DNA of 64,000 bases from Intestinibaculum porci (GTDB lineage: Bacteria > Bacillota_I > Bacilli_A > Erysipelotrichales > Coprobacillaceae), in assembly GCF_003925875.1 (NCBI RefSeq), contig NZ_AP019309.1:1240001-1304000 (forward strand), read 5' to 3'. Below are positions 51,641 to 61,018 of the stretch, piece by piece; position 1 is the first letter of the stretch; each line of letters begins with the position of its first letter. Below the pieces are notes generated by a model. The model did not search any database, had not been told where the DNA came from, and saw nothing but the letters and a program-made list of their open reading frames with translations. A program made the position numbers and the translations under genes.

Positions 51641-54264
51641 GTCTAAAAATTTATACATTTAGCAATCCTAATTATTTAGATCAAGAAGATTTTTGGAATG
51701 AAATAAAAGATGCTCCTTATTTTTGTGTTACTCAAACATTAGTTAATGGTTTGTCTGCAAGATTTTCTAAAGATTTTCCGAAAGGGAGAATAGGAACTTC
51801 ACAAAATCTATTAAATAATTTGTATGAAGATTGGTTGAGTACTTCAAAAATTATTAAGCAGCATACTGATTTAGATAGTATCATTACACAGGAATTATCA
51901 GTTGATTTAGATGCATTTGCTTTTAACCGTGATGATCTATTTAAGAGTATTAGAGTCATGTTTGAATTAGGAATGGAACCTACAGGTATTAATAAAGATC
52001 TTTTAAGTGAAGAACAAAGAATTTTATTTGATATCTTTTGCTGTATTTGTAATTCAAAGAGAATTAATGATTTTAGAATAGATGAGGTGCTTAATGATGA
52101 AGAAATTACTGAGGCGATCGAAAGTGCACTATTGTTGAATGTACCTGATAGAGATTTATCTGATGCAAAGATCGTTAGTTCATCTCTAGATTATAGTAAA
52201 ATTGTCATTCACGGCATTCATCAGTTTAGTCCATTAGCATTACGAATGATTGAAACGCTCTCAGAAATATGCGATGTTTATTTAATTTTTCCTTATCAAG
52301 ATCATTTAAAAAATGTTTATCAAACATGGCTTGATATTTATTCGATTTTCGATTCGCCAATACATTTCTCGGAAAATCCTAGAAAGCCATCGCTAATAAA
52401 TGATAATCACATACTGGGTGATTCTATAGGGAAAATCCTTAATGGACAAATGAGACAGGCTACACTTAATACAAATGTAGAAATTATCGAGTTTAATAAT
52501 ACAACTGAGTTTGCAAATTACGTTGCTGAAAAATTTGAAAAGGCCATAAAAGTAAAAGAATATGCAAAAAAGAAAAGTCAAAGTAGGGGAGAAGCTTTTA
52601 ATAGGAGCACGCTTTCCTATATGGATGAACAGTTTTATTCCGCTGATTTTTCAGTGAATGATGTATTAAAAGTTTATTATCCTGATCAATTTGGAGAGCG
52701 TCATTTTCTTAATTATCCATTAGGGCATTTCTTTTTAGCAATTGCCAATATGTGGGATGAAGAAAATCAGTGTTTACGTATAGATGATTTAAACGATATT
52801 AAAGAATGTTTGCAGTCTCATTTCTTTAGTGAAGATTATTACGGAGAGCTTTGTGAAATATTTACGAAATCTGAAGTTTTATTTTCTTCTCCTATGCCGA
52901 CGACGATTACAAAGATGATTGAAAGAATTGATAAGTTAGAAAAGAGAATAAACAAGAAAAGAGAAGACTGGATTAAAAAAATTGAGTACTGTGATTTATC
53001 TGCAAAAGAAATAGCTAAATTAAGACAGTCTCTCTTAGAGTTGGAAAAAATATCAGAGGAATTCTTTCAGGAATTTGCATCTAAACCACAAAACTTTAAA
53101 TTATTCTATAAAAATGTGCAGGGATATTTAGTTTCGAAGCTTAATAATGAAGATCAGATTGATGACAATTTTAGAGATATTATTGAGCGTGTGGTTCAAC
53201 GCCTGGAAGAAGTAAAAGATATCACAGCATCTGCATCTTTGCGTTGTCTCATTAATACAATGAATTTATATTTAGAACAGAATCCAAAGAAAAACGTAAG
53301 CGCGAACTGGATTGTTCGTAATTTTGAACAAATTGATGGGGATATTTTACTAAATAGTCCGAAAACACTACATTTTGCTTGTTTATCAGATGAAGATATT
53401 AATGCCACGCAAAAGAGAGAATTTCCATGGCCATTAGATGAAGATTTCTTTGAGAGAGCACAAAAGCCAATCGATTGGAAATATCAATGTTATGTTAAGT
53501 CGTGTAAAGAGTATAAAAACTTTAGACGATATGCATTGATTTATGGTCTGCAATATTGTCGAGGAAAGGTAAAACTGAGCTACATAAAGAAGAATGGTGA
53601 TCATGATCGTATTTTATATTATCCATTGCGTTTAATGAAACTTACTGTTAAAAACTTTTATGATTATATTGTAGATGATGAATTAAAAGATGTTTCTAGT
53701 ATCAATTTTGATGAACAAATACAATCAAATTATTCACTTATTGATTATGATCGTTATCATCTCTGTCCTTTTAAATTTGTTCAAGAAACATTAGTAGAAG
53801 GAAATACAATTTATAAAGATGCATTTTTATTAAATAAATATGTAGAAATTGTTCTCAAAGGTAAAGTTATTAATGATGAGAACTATAGAATCTCATTTAA
53901 AAATAGAGATTTAGAAATGTTTAATAAGCAATTAGAAAAAGATTATAAAAGAATGCAAAGGTATTTACCTTTCTTAACTGAATATAATAAATTTGATATT
54001 TTATATGCTGTCATCAATAGTATGAATTATATGAAAAATTTCAACAATGAACTTGAACAAACCTTTTTACGTACAGCATTAAAAGATGAAAAGGGATCAA
54101 ATATATTAAAAAATCAATTTCCACAGTTAAATCAAGATCAAGTGAACGAAAAGTTAAATGATCAAATTTTAGCAGAAGTATTTTATAAACCGCATGTTGG
54201 TAAATGGTGCGAATTTTGTGCTAATAAATTAGTGTGTGTTAATTATTATAAAGATCAAAAATAA
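51637..54264 (+). CDS. AddB-like protein with iron-sulfur cysteines, no visible nuclease motif
   Basis: 875 aa from ATG 51637 (GGAGGGAG upstream), overlapping the helicase by four bases. The C-terminus has YDRYHLCPFKFV (Cys about 710) and CEFCANKLVC (Cys about 858, 861, 867). This spacing, one distant Cys and then CxxCx5C, is the 4Fe-4S signature of AddB-type RecB nucleases. Only about 150 residues separate the first Cys from the triplet, against roughly 320 in AddB, and I find no GxxxH or D...DxK catalytic motif. The N-terminal part has an AddB-like decayed helicase feel (KIVIHGIHQFSPLALRMIE, VYLIFPYQDH) with no Walker A. A coiled-coil stretch is near 425-480. Probably a structural partner. 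Confidence 0.65.
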   Translation: MSLKIYTFSNPNYLDQEDFWNEIKDAPYFCVTQTLVNGLSARFSKDFPKGRIGTSQNLLNNLYEDWLSTSKIIKQHTDLDSIITQELSVDLDAFAFNRDDLFKSIRVMFELGMEPTGINKDLLSEEQRILFDIFCCICNSKRINDFRIDEVLNDEEITEAIESALLLNVPDRDLSDAKIVSSSLDYSKIVIHGIHQFSPLALRMIETLSEICDVYLIFPYQDHLKNVYQTWLDIYSIFDSPIHFSENPRKPSLINDNHILGDSIGKILNGQMRQATLNTNVEIIEFNNTTEFANYVAEKFEKAIKVKEYAKKKSQSRGEAFNRSTLSYMDEQFYSADFSVNDVLKVYYPDQFGERHFLNYPLGHFFLAIANMWDEENQCLRIDDLNDIKECLQSHFFSEDYYGELCEIFTKSEVLFSSPMPTTITKMIERIDKLEKRINKKREDWIKKIEYCDLSAKEIAKLRQSLLELEKISEEFFQEFASKPQNFKLFYKNVQGYLVSKLNNEDQIDDNFRDIIERVVQRLEEVKDITASASLRCLINTMNLYLEQNPKKNVSANWIVRNFEQIDGDILLNSPKTLHFACLSDEDINATQKREFPWPLDEDFFERAQKPIDWKYQCYVKSCKEYKNFRRYALIYGLQYCRGKVKLSYIKKNGDHDRILYYPLRLMKLTVKNFYDYIVDDELKDVSSINFDEQIQSNYSLIDYDRYHLCPFKFVQETLVEGNTIYKDAFLLNKYVEIVLKGKVINDENYRISFKNRDLEMFNKQLEKDYKRMQRYLPFLTEYNKFDILYAVINSMNYMKNFNNELEQTFLRTALKDEKGSNILKNQFPQLNQDQVNEKLNDQILAEVFYKPHVGKWCEFCANKLVCVNYYKDQK

Positions 54265-54393
54265 ATTTAATAGGCAACTTGCTTTATTTGAAATGGAAAT
54301 GGTTTATTAAACTTAATAAATCAGATCGGAGGAAATATATTTCGTTACAATATCTATTAATATAAAAAATATAATATAAATAAGGAGAAAATT
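54265..54393 (+). promoter_or_regulatory. Internal control region between island genes 2 and 3
   Basis: 129 bases, the only real gap within the island. An 18-bp dyad TTTATTAA-AC-TTAATAAA (54303-54320), a ribosome-binding-like GGAGGAAAT with no start codon after it (54329-54337), and a -10 TATAAT (54370-54375) with a possible -35 TTACAA at 19-base spacing. It suggests a second transcription start for genes 3-6. Confidence 0.45.
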
Positions 54394-57300
54394 ATGAAGA
54401 GTAAAATGTATGTTAGGTGTCCAGCTGATTATGAAGATGAACTACATCCCCGCATTTTTGTTTGCGCTCAGATTTTAGCTGTAGATGATTTTGCGGAGAC
54501 TGTAACAGTCAAAATTCATGATCCAAGTGGATATTTAGAATATTTTGATGAATTACCTTCGGATATCCAAGTATATCCAAAATCTCAAGTAAATAGATGT
54601 ACTTTTTTTAATAATTCAGAGGTCTTTGTTGGCAAAAAAGCATATGATGTGATCTGTAAGAAAAAAGAAAAAGACGAAGAAGGATATTATTACTATTATT
54701 TGCAAAATAAATCAGATAAAAGTATTAGCTGTGTATGTGAAAAAGACATAATTGCTGGATTTAACAATGGTCGAGTTTCCCCAAGACGTCAGCTTTTAAA
54801 TTATGAATTTCAAAATCCAGTTTGGTATGTTGGACGTTACGCTGTTTCAAAAAATGTCAATATATTGCATAATGCGATGTACGGTTTTGATGAATTAGCA
54901 GGGTCAAAGATTTATTTATTACCGCATCAGGTAAATACAATTATGAGATGCTTACAGGATGAGAAATGTCGCTATATGTTGGCAGATGAAGTTGGTATGG
55001 GAAAAACAATTGAAGCCATATCAATTTTGAAAGTCTATATGAAAGATCGGAGTCGGCTGAAAATCTTAATTGTTGTTCCTAAGCAGCTGAAAGAGCAGTG
55101 GCATGCAGAACTATTACTTAAATTTAGTATTTCTATAGGGGTAAATAAAAATAATAATCGTGTTTCCTTAATATCTTATGATCAGTTAACGGAAGCAAGA
55201 ATTAATAGGCAATATGATTTTGTGGTAATGGATGAAATTCATCAAGAGATCGCTTCGCCAGGTCATTACAGTCTTGTTCATCAGTTAAGTCACAATACAA
55301 AAAATCTGTTATTGCTAAGTGCAACACCGGTTCAGCAAAAAAGAACAGAATATTTAAATTTATTACGCGTATTAGATCCAGAAAAATATGATCATGTTGG
55401 AAAGTCACAATTTGAAGACTTGGCTGTAAAACAAATGGAGATTGTAGAAAGAACGTCTCTATTACTCGACGACATTTTAGATTTGGAAGAAATTAAGGAA
55501 GAAGTTCTCGAAGAAGGAGGAGATCCACTTGAAAGCGATGAGTGCTTAGAGACATTTGATGACATATTAGATGAAATAAATGAATTCATTGGCATGTTTA
55601 ACGATGATCATTTGAATACTATTGTTGATCATATTGATAAAGAATATGATTTTGGAATTGCTCAAATGAAATTATTGGTTTCATATGTCGCGGATAATTA
55701 TCAAATCGAATCTCACGTTATTCGCAATCGCCGAAAGACGCTGCAAATCATTGCTGAAGAAGAAGGAGAGCCTTCAATTCTTCCTACAAGAAAATTGCAT
55801 GCATTACCTTATAATCTGGACTTGGATCATAATTATGAAGAGAAGGTCGCGTACAATGAATTGATTCAATGGGCAAATAATAGGGTGAAGACGAGTGACA
55901 GTATTTTCTTAGATGTTCTACCTGTTGTTGGAGCTTTTTTCAGTTCTGCGGCAGCCTATCAAGGAAGTGTATGGACATATAATGTAGAAATTCATCAGGA
56001 GCATCTTAATAAATGGATTGAATATGAACAAAAAACTGTAAATATGATAAAAGAAATTATCCAAGATCCAGATGAATATAAAGATTATTACGAGTCTAGA
56101 TTAGTTAAAATTATTAATTATCTATATGAAGAATGTTCAGATAGTAAAGTTGTCCTTTTTACAAACTATAAAGAAACGTTAAATTTATATAAGAAAGCAT
56201 TACTCAATGTATTTGATCAAAGCGAAATTACTTATTTCTATAAAGGTATTGATCCTGAAATATTAGAAGTCAATGTTTATCATTTTCAAACCGATTCACA
56301 CTGTAACATCATGCTTTGTGATCAAACAGGGGGAGAGGGAAGAAATTTCCAGTGTGCTGATTTTGTGATTCATATCGATTTACCTTGGGATGCTAATCAA
56401 ATTGAACAAAGAATAGGTCGATTAGACCGTTTAGAAAGAGATCCTGAAAGATCAGTAGTTACTTCAGTTGTTCCCTATGCACTTGATTCATTTGAAGAAT
56501 CATTATTTCAGTTTTGGAATAATGGGTTAGAAATTTTTACGCACTCATTAAGTGGTATGGAAATTATTATGAATGATATTAACACGAAATTGGTTCATTC
56601 TATTGAGGAGGATTTTGAAACTGGTCTTGCATCTCAAATAGACAGCATTATTAAGGATGTTAAGAGAATGACGAACCAAGTAAATAAAGAGCAAAATTTT
56701 GACAGTGCATCTACAGCATACGCTCCTTTATTTAACAATATTCGAGAACAAATTGAAAACTATAATGAAAATGACTCAAAAATGTTTAGAGAAGCTATGA
56801 CAAGCTGGTCTTCTTTAGCTGGTTTTCATGCACAAGAATGTGGCGAAGATATTATAAAATACACGGACCATGCATTTTCTGTTAGGTCTGCTTTTAAAGC
56901 AATGCTGATTCCTCCTAATTGGAGTGATTATTTTTTAAATGAGCATAATGCGTTTTTGCGTAAGGTTCAACAAAATGCAAGCTCAATCCGTACAAATGAG
57001 AGAGCAATTAAAGGTACATTTAATAGAAAGATCGCTATTGAAAATGATTATATTCATTTCTTTGCACCAGGTGATGCGATCTATGACTGCATTGTTTCTA
57101 ATGCCATTAATAGTTGTAAAGGAACTTGTTCTGCCATAGAAATAAAAGGAAAATATAATTGGGCTGGTTTTAGATTTATATATAGAATTCTTCCAAATTA
57201 TGAATATCTGCTTGAAAATCATGTTTCTTTACATGAATTTGATTTGTTTAAATCATATGTTAATATGAGTCCAATTGACCATGTGGTATCCTTAATTAAT

Positions 57301-57723
57301 AAGGATCAAATAGATGATATCGATATACGTATAGAATTGAATTCTATACTGACTCTAAAAAATATTAAATCACATTATACCATTAATTATGGAAGAAGAA
57401 GTTCCGGTGATAAAAGCAAAACTTTATCTAATATAGATTGGTTTATCCATACTTTTGGTAAAAACTGGGCTAATGTGGTAAAAACTCTTACAAAGCAATC
57501 AAAAGAGTTTACTTATGAAAAGTACATGAAACAAGCTAATTTGAGTGAAGTAAAAAAAGAGATGGAACGGATTCGAAGAGGAAAAATAGCTAAGAATAAT
57601 TTTTATGATTTAGATGATCAAGATTCGATGGATTTGGAATCGGTTTTTGATATTATTCTAAAAGCTTTAGAAACGCCTCAAATTGAATTGGAATCGGCTT
57701 TATTTGTAAGAATGGAGCAATAA
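54394..57723 (+). CDS. SNF2-family DNA translocase/helicase, DpdE-like
   Basis: 1109 aa; AAGGAG precedes ATG 54394. Two RecA-like lobes are clear: Walker A ADEVGMGKTIEA near 194-205, IVVPKQLKEQWHAE, DEIH near 279, LLLSATPVQQ near 307-316, then VVLFTNYKE, CDQTGGEGRNFQCADF near 641 and QIEQRIGRLDRLERD near 668. A long C-terminal region (about 750-1109) has no recognisable domain. SNF2 proteins move along double-stranded DNA without unwinding it. The next gene starts directly after its stop. With the following genes it matches the dpdE-F-G-H order, as I recall it. DISARM DrmD is another possible relative. Confidence 0.75.
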   Translation: MKSKMYVRCPADYEDELHPRIFVCAQILAVDDFAETVTVKIHDPSGYLEYFDELPSDIQVYPKSQVNRCTFFNNSEVFVGKKAYDVICKKKEKDEEGYYYYYLQNKSDKSISCVCEKDIIAGFNNGRVSPRRQLLNYEFQNPVWYVGRYAVSKNVNILHNAMYGFDELAGSKIYLLPHQVNTIMRCLQDEKCRYMLADEVGMGKTIEAISILKVYMKDRSRLKILIVVPKQLKEQWHAELLLKFSISIGVNKNNNRVSLISYDQLTEARINRQYDFVVMDEIHQEIASPGHYSLVHQLSHNTKNLLLLSATPVQQKRTEYLNLLRVLDPEKYDHVGKSQFEDLAVKQMEIVERTSLLLDDILDLEEIKEEVLEEGGDPLESDECLETFDDILDEINEFIGMFNDDHLNTIVDHIDKEYDFGIAQMKLLVSYVADNYQIESHVIRNRRKTLQIIAEEEGEPSILPTRKLHALPYNLDLDHNYEEKVAYNELIQWANNRVKTSDSIFLDVLPVVGAFFSSAAAYQGSVWTYNVEIHQEHLNKWIEYEQKTVNMIKEIIQDPDEYKDYYESRLVKIINYLYEECSDSKVVLFTNYKETLNLYKKALLNVFDQSEITYFYKGIDPEILEVNVYHFQTDSHCNIMLCDQTGGEGRNFQCADFVIHIDLPWDANQIEQRIGRLDRLERDPERSVVTSVVPYALDSFEESLFQFWNNGLEIFTHSLSGMEIIMNDINTKLVHSIEEDFETGLASQIDSIIKDVKRMTNQVNKEQNFDSASTAYAPLFNNIREQIENYNENDSKMFREAMTSWSSLAGFHAQECGEDIIKYTDHAFSVRSAFKAMLIPPNWSDYFLNEHNAFLRKVQQNASSIRTNERAIKGTFNRKIAIENDYIHFFAPGDAIYDCIVSNAINSCKGTCSAIEIKGKYNWAGFRFIYRILPNYEYLLENHVSLHEFDLFKSYVNMSPIDHVVSLINKDQIDDIDIRIELNSILTLKNIKSHYTINYGRRSSGDKSKTLSNIDWFIHTFGKNWANVVKTLTKQSKEFTYEKYMKQANLSEVKKEMERIRRGKIAKNNFYDLDDQDSMDLESVFDIILKALETPQIELESALFVRMEQ

Positions 57724-60231
57724 GTGAGGATGAGAAATAGAGAGTTAGAAGAACAGGTATCAAAATATTTTAAAGGGGAAATAACCTCTCAAGATATTTT
57801 GTCTTATATTCAAAATTTAAATTTTAAAGATAGCCATCAGCATTTTCTTGCATCGACTGTGAAAAGACTGATATTAATTGCTGAAAAAAGGAAGCAATCC
57901 AATTTATATGATCATGATTTTCTTATTGCATTAAGGGATTATTTACTCGTTTTTAATAATCCCAGACTAGATGGAGATATTATTACAGGATTCGATATTG
58001 AAGACTATGATATTATTGTTCAAGAAGGGCAATGCAGATGTTATTTAGATCAAATTCCAAATGGAATTACGCCTAAATTTATTAAAGATACGTATGCTTT
58101 GACAAGTAAAAAAAGTGAACCTTCTCATAAAGCAAGCTTGATCACAGATAATAAAATTTATGATTTGACTGGGTATAAGTATTTTAAGTCAATACGTCAG
58201 AAAATAGCTGTATATGGTGCATTGAAAACACCAAATGGTTATACAACACTCATTTCACTGCCTACGGGTGGAGGAAAGAGTTTAATAACACAAAGTATTG
58301 CTTATCAAGGTCGTGGCTTAACGATTGTTATAGTGCCTACAGTTTCCTTAGCAATTGATCAGGAGAAAAGTGCAAAAAAGGTTATAAAGAGCGAAAATGC
58401 TGATGAGGAAATTTTTTATTATGCAAGTGGCTTTTCCAAAGATAAACAAGATTTAATTATTTCTTCAATTAAAAACCATACAGCAAAACTTTTGTTTATT
58501 TCTCCTGAAGCATTGCAGAATAATGAAATATTTAAGAATATTGTAAAGACAGCAAATGATCTCAAATACTTAAAAAATATTGTAATTGATGAAGCACATA
58601 TTGTGGTAGATTGGGGAAGAAATTTTCGACCTGAATTTCAATCATTAGAGTCCTGGAGAAACGCTTTGATGTTTGAAAATGAAGAGATTCGAACATTTCT
58701 TCTTTCAGCCACATTTGTAGAGCGTGATACTAAAATTTTGAAAAATCTATTCTCAAATCGAGATAAATGGATTGAAATAAGATGTGATGCATTAAGGCAA
58801 GAACCAAGATTTAATGTTATCAAAAAAAATACTGAAGGTCAAAAGAAAGATTGCATTGTTGAGCTTGTAAAGAAATTACCGCATCCAATGATTATTTATA
58901 CTGATCAGCCTGCTCATGCTGAGCAATATAAAAAGCTGCTAGAGGCACACCAAATAAATAATATCAAAACATTTACTGGTAATACAAAAAATGATGAGAG
59001 AAAGAGACTCATTAATGAGTGGAAAAATGACGAGTTCGAAATCATGATCGCTACTTCAGCGTTTGGTGTTGGAGTTGATAAAAGTGATATTAGAACTGTT
59101 ATTCATACATATGTTCCACAAAACCCTAATGCTTATTATCAGGAGTTAGGACGAGGAGGAAGAGATGGCCTTCCTTGTCTTAGTGTTATGTGTATTACCC
59201 CTAGCAGAGATTTGGCGGATGCTAAAAATAAAATGTTGAGAAGTATTTTAAGCGAAGAAAAAATTTTCCAAAGATGGGATAGTATGTTTAATTCCCCAAA
59301 ATCAAAAAGAATAGGAAATAAAGTTTATATAGATACGTCTATTGTTCCAAATTATGTGGAATCAGATCATAATGATGATTTTTCAAATGAAGGACATGTG
59401 AGATGGAATGTTTACGTTTTATTTTTGTTGAGGCGATGTAATTTAATTTCAATCAACAATGTTATTAAGGATGGTAAAAAATATATATTTACCATAGAAA
59501 TCAACGATGATGTTTTATATGGTCGCAATCAGGTCGAAATAATTGATAAAATGCATCACGCATATAACGAAGAAGCGCAATACTATAATGATTCATTCGC
59601 TGAAATACAGGATCATATTGAAAATGCAGGAAAAGAATGCTGGTCAGAAATGTTCTATAGTACTTACGATTTTGTTGATGAGTATTGTGCAGGCTGTGAT
59701 GAGCATAAAGAAATTATTGATGGAACAAGTAATGAAATTTTAAAGAAGCCTGTCACAAAACCATGTATGTTATTTGGTGCTAATAGATTAAAATGGTTAT
59801 CTGAAAATAGAGAAGCGATAATAATAACATCTGAAATGAATTATGCGCAAATTATTAAAAAGTTCGCAGACCATATTTTTGTAACTGTTGTAATACCTAA
59901 TGATTATTGTAATCAAGAGTTAGAAAGTATGATTAAAGATCAAACGAGAAAAAATATCTTTATCTTACAATTTGATACATTTTATAAACTAATTAAAAAT
60001 GGCTCCTATTTTTTTGTTAGTGGTTTAGTAATTGTTGTATATAATTCGCAAAAAGAAGATCAGATGTATAATTTTTCTTTAGTAAAGAATAATTTATATA
60101 ATATGGAAAATATTAGAATTATACATTTAACAAATGAAGATATGAATGTTAAGAATGCAAAAAAAATGAGTGATTATGTTGATGGTGCGTTGATTGATGA
60201 GAATTCTTTAGGAGATGATATTTATGTTTAA
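57724..60231 (+). CDS. RecQ-like DEAD-box helicase, DpdF-like
   Basis: 835 aa. I kept GTG 57724, because GGAG at 57714-57717 is six bases ahead; ATG 57730 is the alternative. Superfamily 2 motifs: SLPTGGGKSLITQ near 178-190, FISPEALQ, VIDEAHIVVDWGRNFRPEF near 288-306 (RecQ-type motif II/Ia), FLLSATF, TSAFGVGVDKSDIRTVIH near 443 and YYQELGRGGRDG near 472-483. It lacks a clear RecQ zinc/HRDC tail; a CAGCDEHK motif with a later KPC may bind metal near 655-680. The stop of the SNF2 gene immediately precedes it. Predicted 3'-5' DNA helicase acting with the SNF2 motor. Confidence 0.75.
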   Translation: MRMRNRELEEQVSKYFKGEITSQDILSYIQNLNFKDSHQHFLASTVKRLILIAEKRKQSNLYDHDFLIALRDYLLVFNNPRLDGDIITGFDIEDYDIIVQEGQCRCYLDQIPNGITPKFIKDTYALTSKKSEPSHKASLITDNKIYDLTGYKYFKSIRQKIAVYGALKTPNGYTTLISLPTGGGKSLITQSIAYQGRGLTIVIVPTVSLAIDQEKSAKKVIKSENADEEIFYYASGFSKDKQDLIISSIKNHTAKLLFISPEALQNNEIFKNIVKTANDLKYLKNIVIDEAHIVVDWGRNFRPEFQSLESWRNALMFENEEIRTFLLSATFVERDTKILKNLFSNRDKWIEIRCDALRQEPRFNVIKKNTEGQKKDCIVELVKKLPHPMIIYTDQPAHAEQYKKLLEAHQINNIKTFTGNTKNDERKRLINEWKNDEFEIMIATSAFGVGVDKSDIRTVIHTYVPQNPNAYYQELGRGGRDGLPCLSVMCITPSRDLADAKNKMLRSILSEEKIFQRWDSMFNSPKSKRIGNKVYIDTSIVPNYVESDHNDDFSNEGHVRWNVYVLFLLRRCNLISINNVIKDGKKYIFTIEINDDVLYGRNQVEIIDKMHHAYNEEAQYYNDSFAEIQDHIENAGKECWSEMFYSTYDFVDEYCAGCDEHKEIIDGTSNEILKKPVTKPCMLFGANRLKWLSENREAIIITSEMNYAQIIKKFADHIFVTVVIPNDYCNQELESMIKDQTRKNIFILQFDTFYKLIKNGSYFFVSGLVIVVYNSQKEDQMYNFSLVKNNLYNMENIRIIHLTNEDMNVKNAKKMSDYVDGALIDENSLGDDIYV

Positions 60232-61015
60232 AGGAAAAATGGAGACCCCAGCGACACCAGAGCGTGTCTATTATCTGTGTAAACTATTAGAAAATGGTCC
60301 CAAAAACTCAGTTGATTTAAAAAGTAAAATGTTTCCGAAAATTTTAGATCCAAACGGTGATAGTGGTTATTTTGGGAATATTCGTAAAGCAGCTGAAGAA
60401 TTGGAACTCGTGGTTATTGAAGATAATATGATCAAATTACTGGCTCCAACAAATATATTAGTGAGTCAAGAGAGTTTTAGAGAATATATCAATAACTTCA
60501 TATATAATTTAAGTGATGATGAATTTTATGATGTAACAAAAGCTTATTTTACCTTAGGAACGGAAATTATTACAACTGTTAGCAATAATGTTAGTGAGTA
60601 TTCTAAAGTTATTGATAATGCTACAAATCACCGTTATAAGTTAGATAACACAACTCAAAATGCGTGGCGATTTTGGGCTACATATTTAGGCTTTGGTGAT
60701 ATCTTTAAAAACAATATGTTTATACCAAATTGTAAAGTCTTTTTACAGGATTTAATAAATTATTCTGGATTGGAGAAAAATAAGTCATATAGTGCTCAGG
60801 AATTTATTTCAGGATTAGGAAGATCTTTTGATATTTTAGGCAATGAAGGAAATGTAATGAATTATGGTACGACAAATGGTTTACGTTCACTTCATGAATT
60901 AAAGGTGATTAAAATGGAGCATATTCTCGATAATGATAAAGCTATTGTTTTGTATAAAAATAATGATCCTGATCTTAGTGAGAGTATCACAAATATTACT
61001 ATATTGGAGGCATAA
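60224..61015 (+). CDS. Uncharacterised protein, DpdG-like
   Basis: 263 aa from ATG 60224 (GGAG at 60211-60214, spacing 9), overlapping the helicase stop by 8 bases. An ATG at 60215 would be only one base after that GGAG. The N-terminal 70 residues (ATPERVYYLCKLLENGPK, VDLKSKMFPKI, YFGNIRKAAEELELVVIED) look like a winged-helix DNA-binding domain. The rest is helical, with WRFWATYLGFGDIF near 145-158. I recognise no catalytic motif. Position and size fit DpdG of the Dpd restriction set. The function is unknown in the literature I recall. Confidence 0.6.
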   Translation: MFKGKMETPATPERVYYLCKLLENGPKNSVDLKSKMFPKILDPNGDSGYFGNIRKAAEELELVVIEDNMIKLLAPTNILVSQESFREYINNFIYNLSDDEFYDVTKAYFTLGTEIITTVSNNVSEYSKVIDNATNHRYKLDNTTQNAWRFWATYLGFGDIFKNNMFIPNCKVFLQDLINYSGLEKNKSYSAQEFISGLGRSFDILGNEGNVMNYGTTNGLRSLHELKVIKMEHILDNDKAIVLYKNNDPDLSESITNITILEA

Positions 61016-61018
61016 TTG

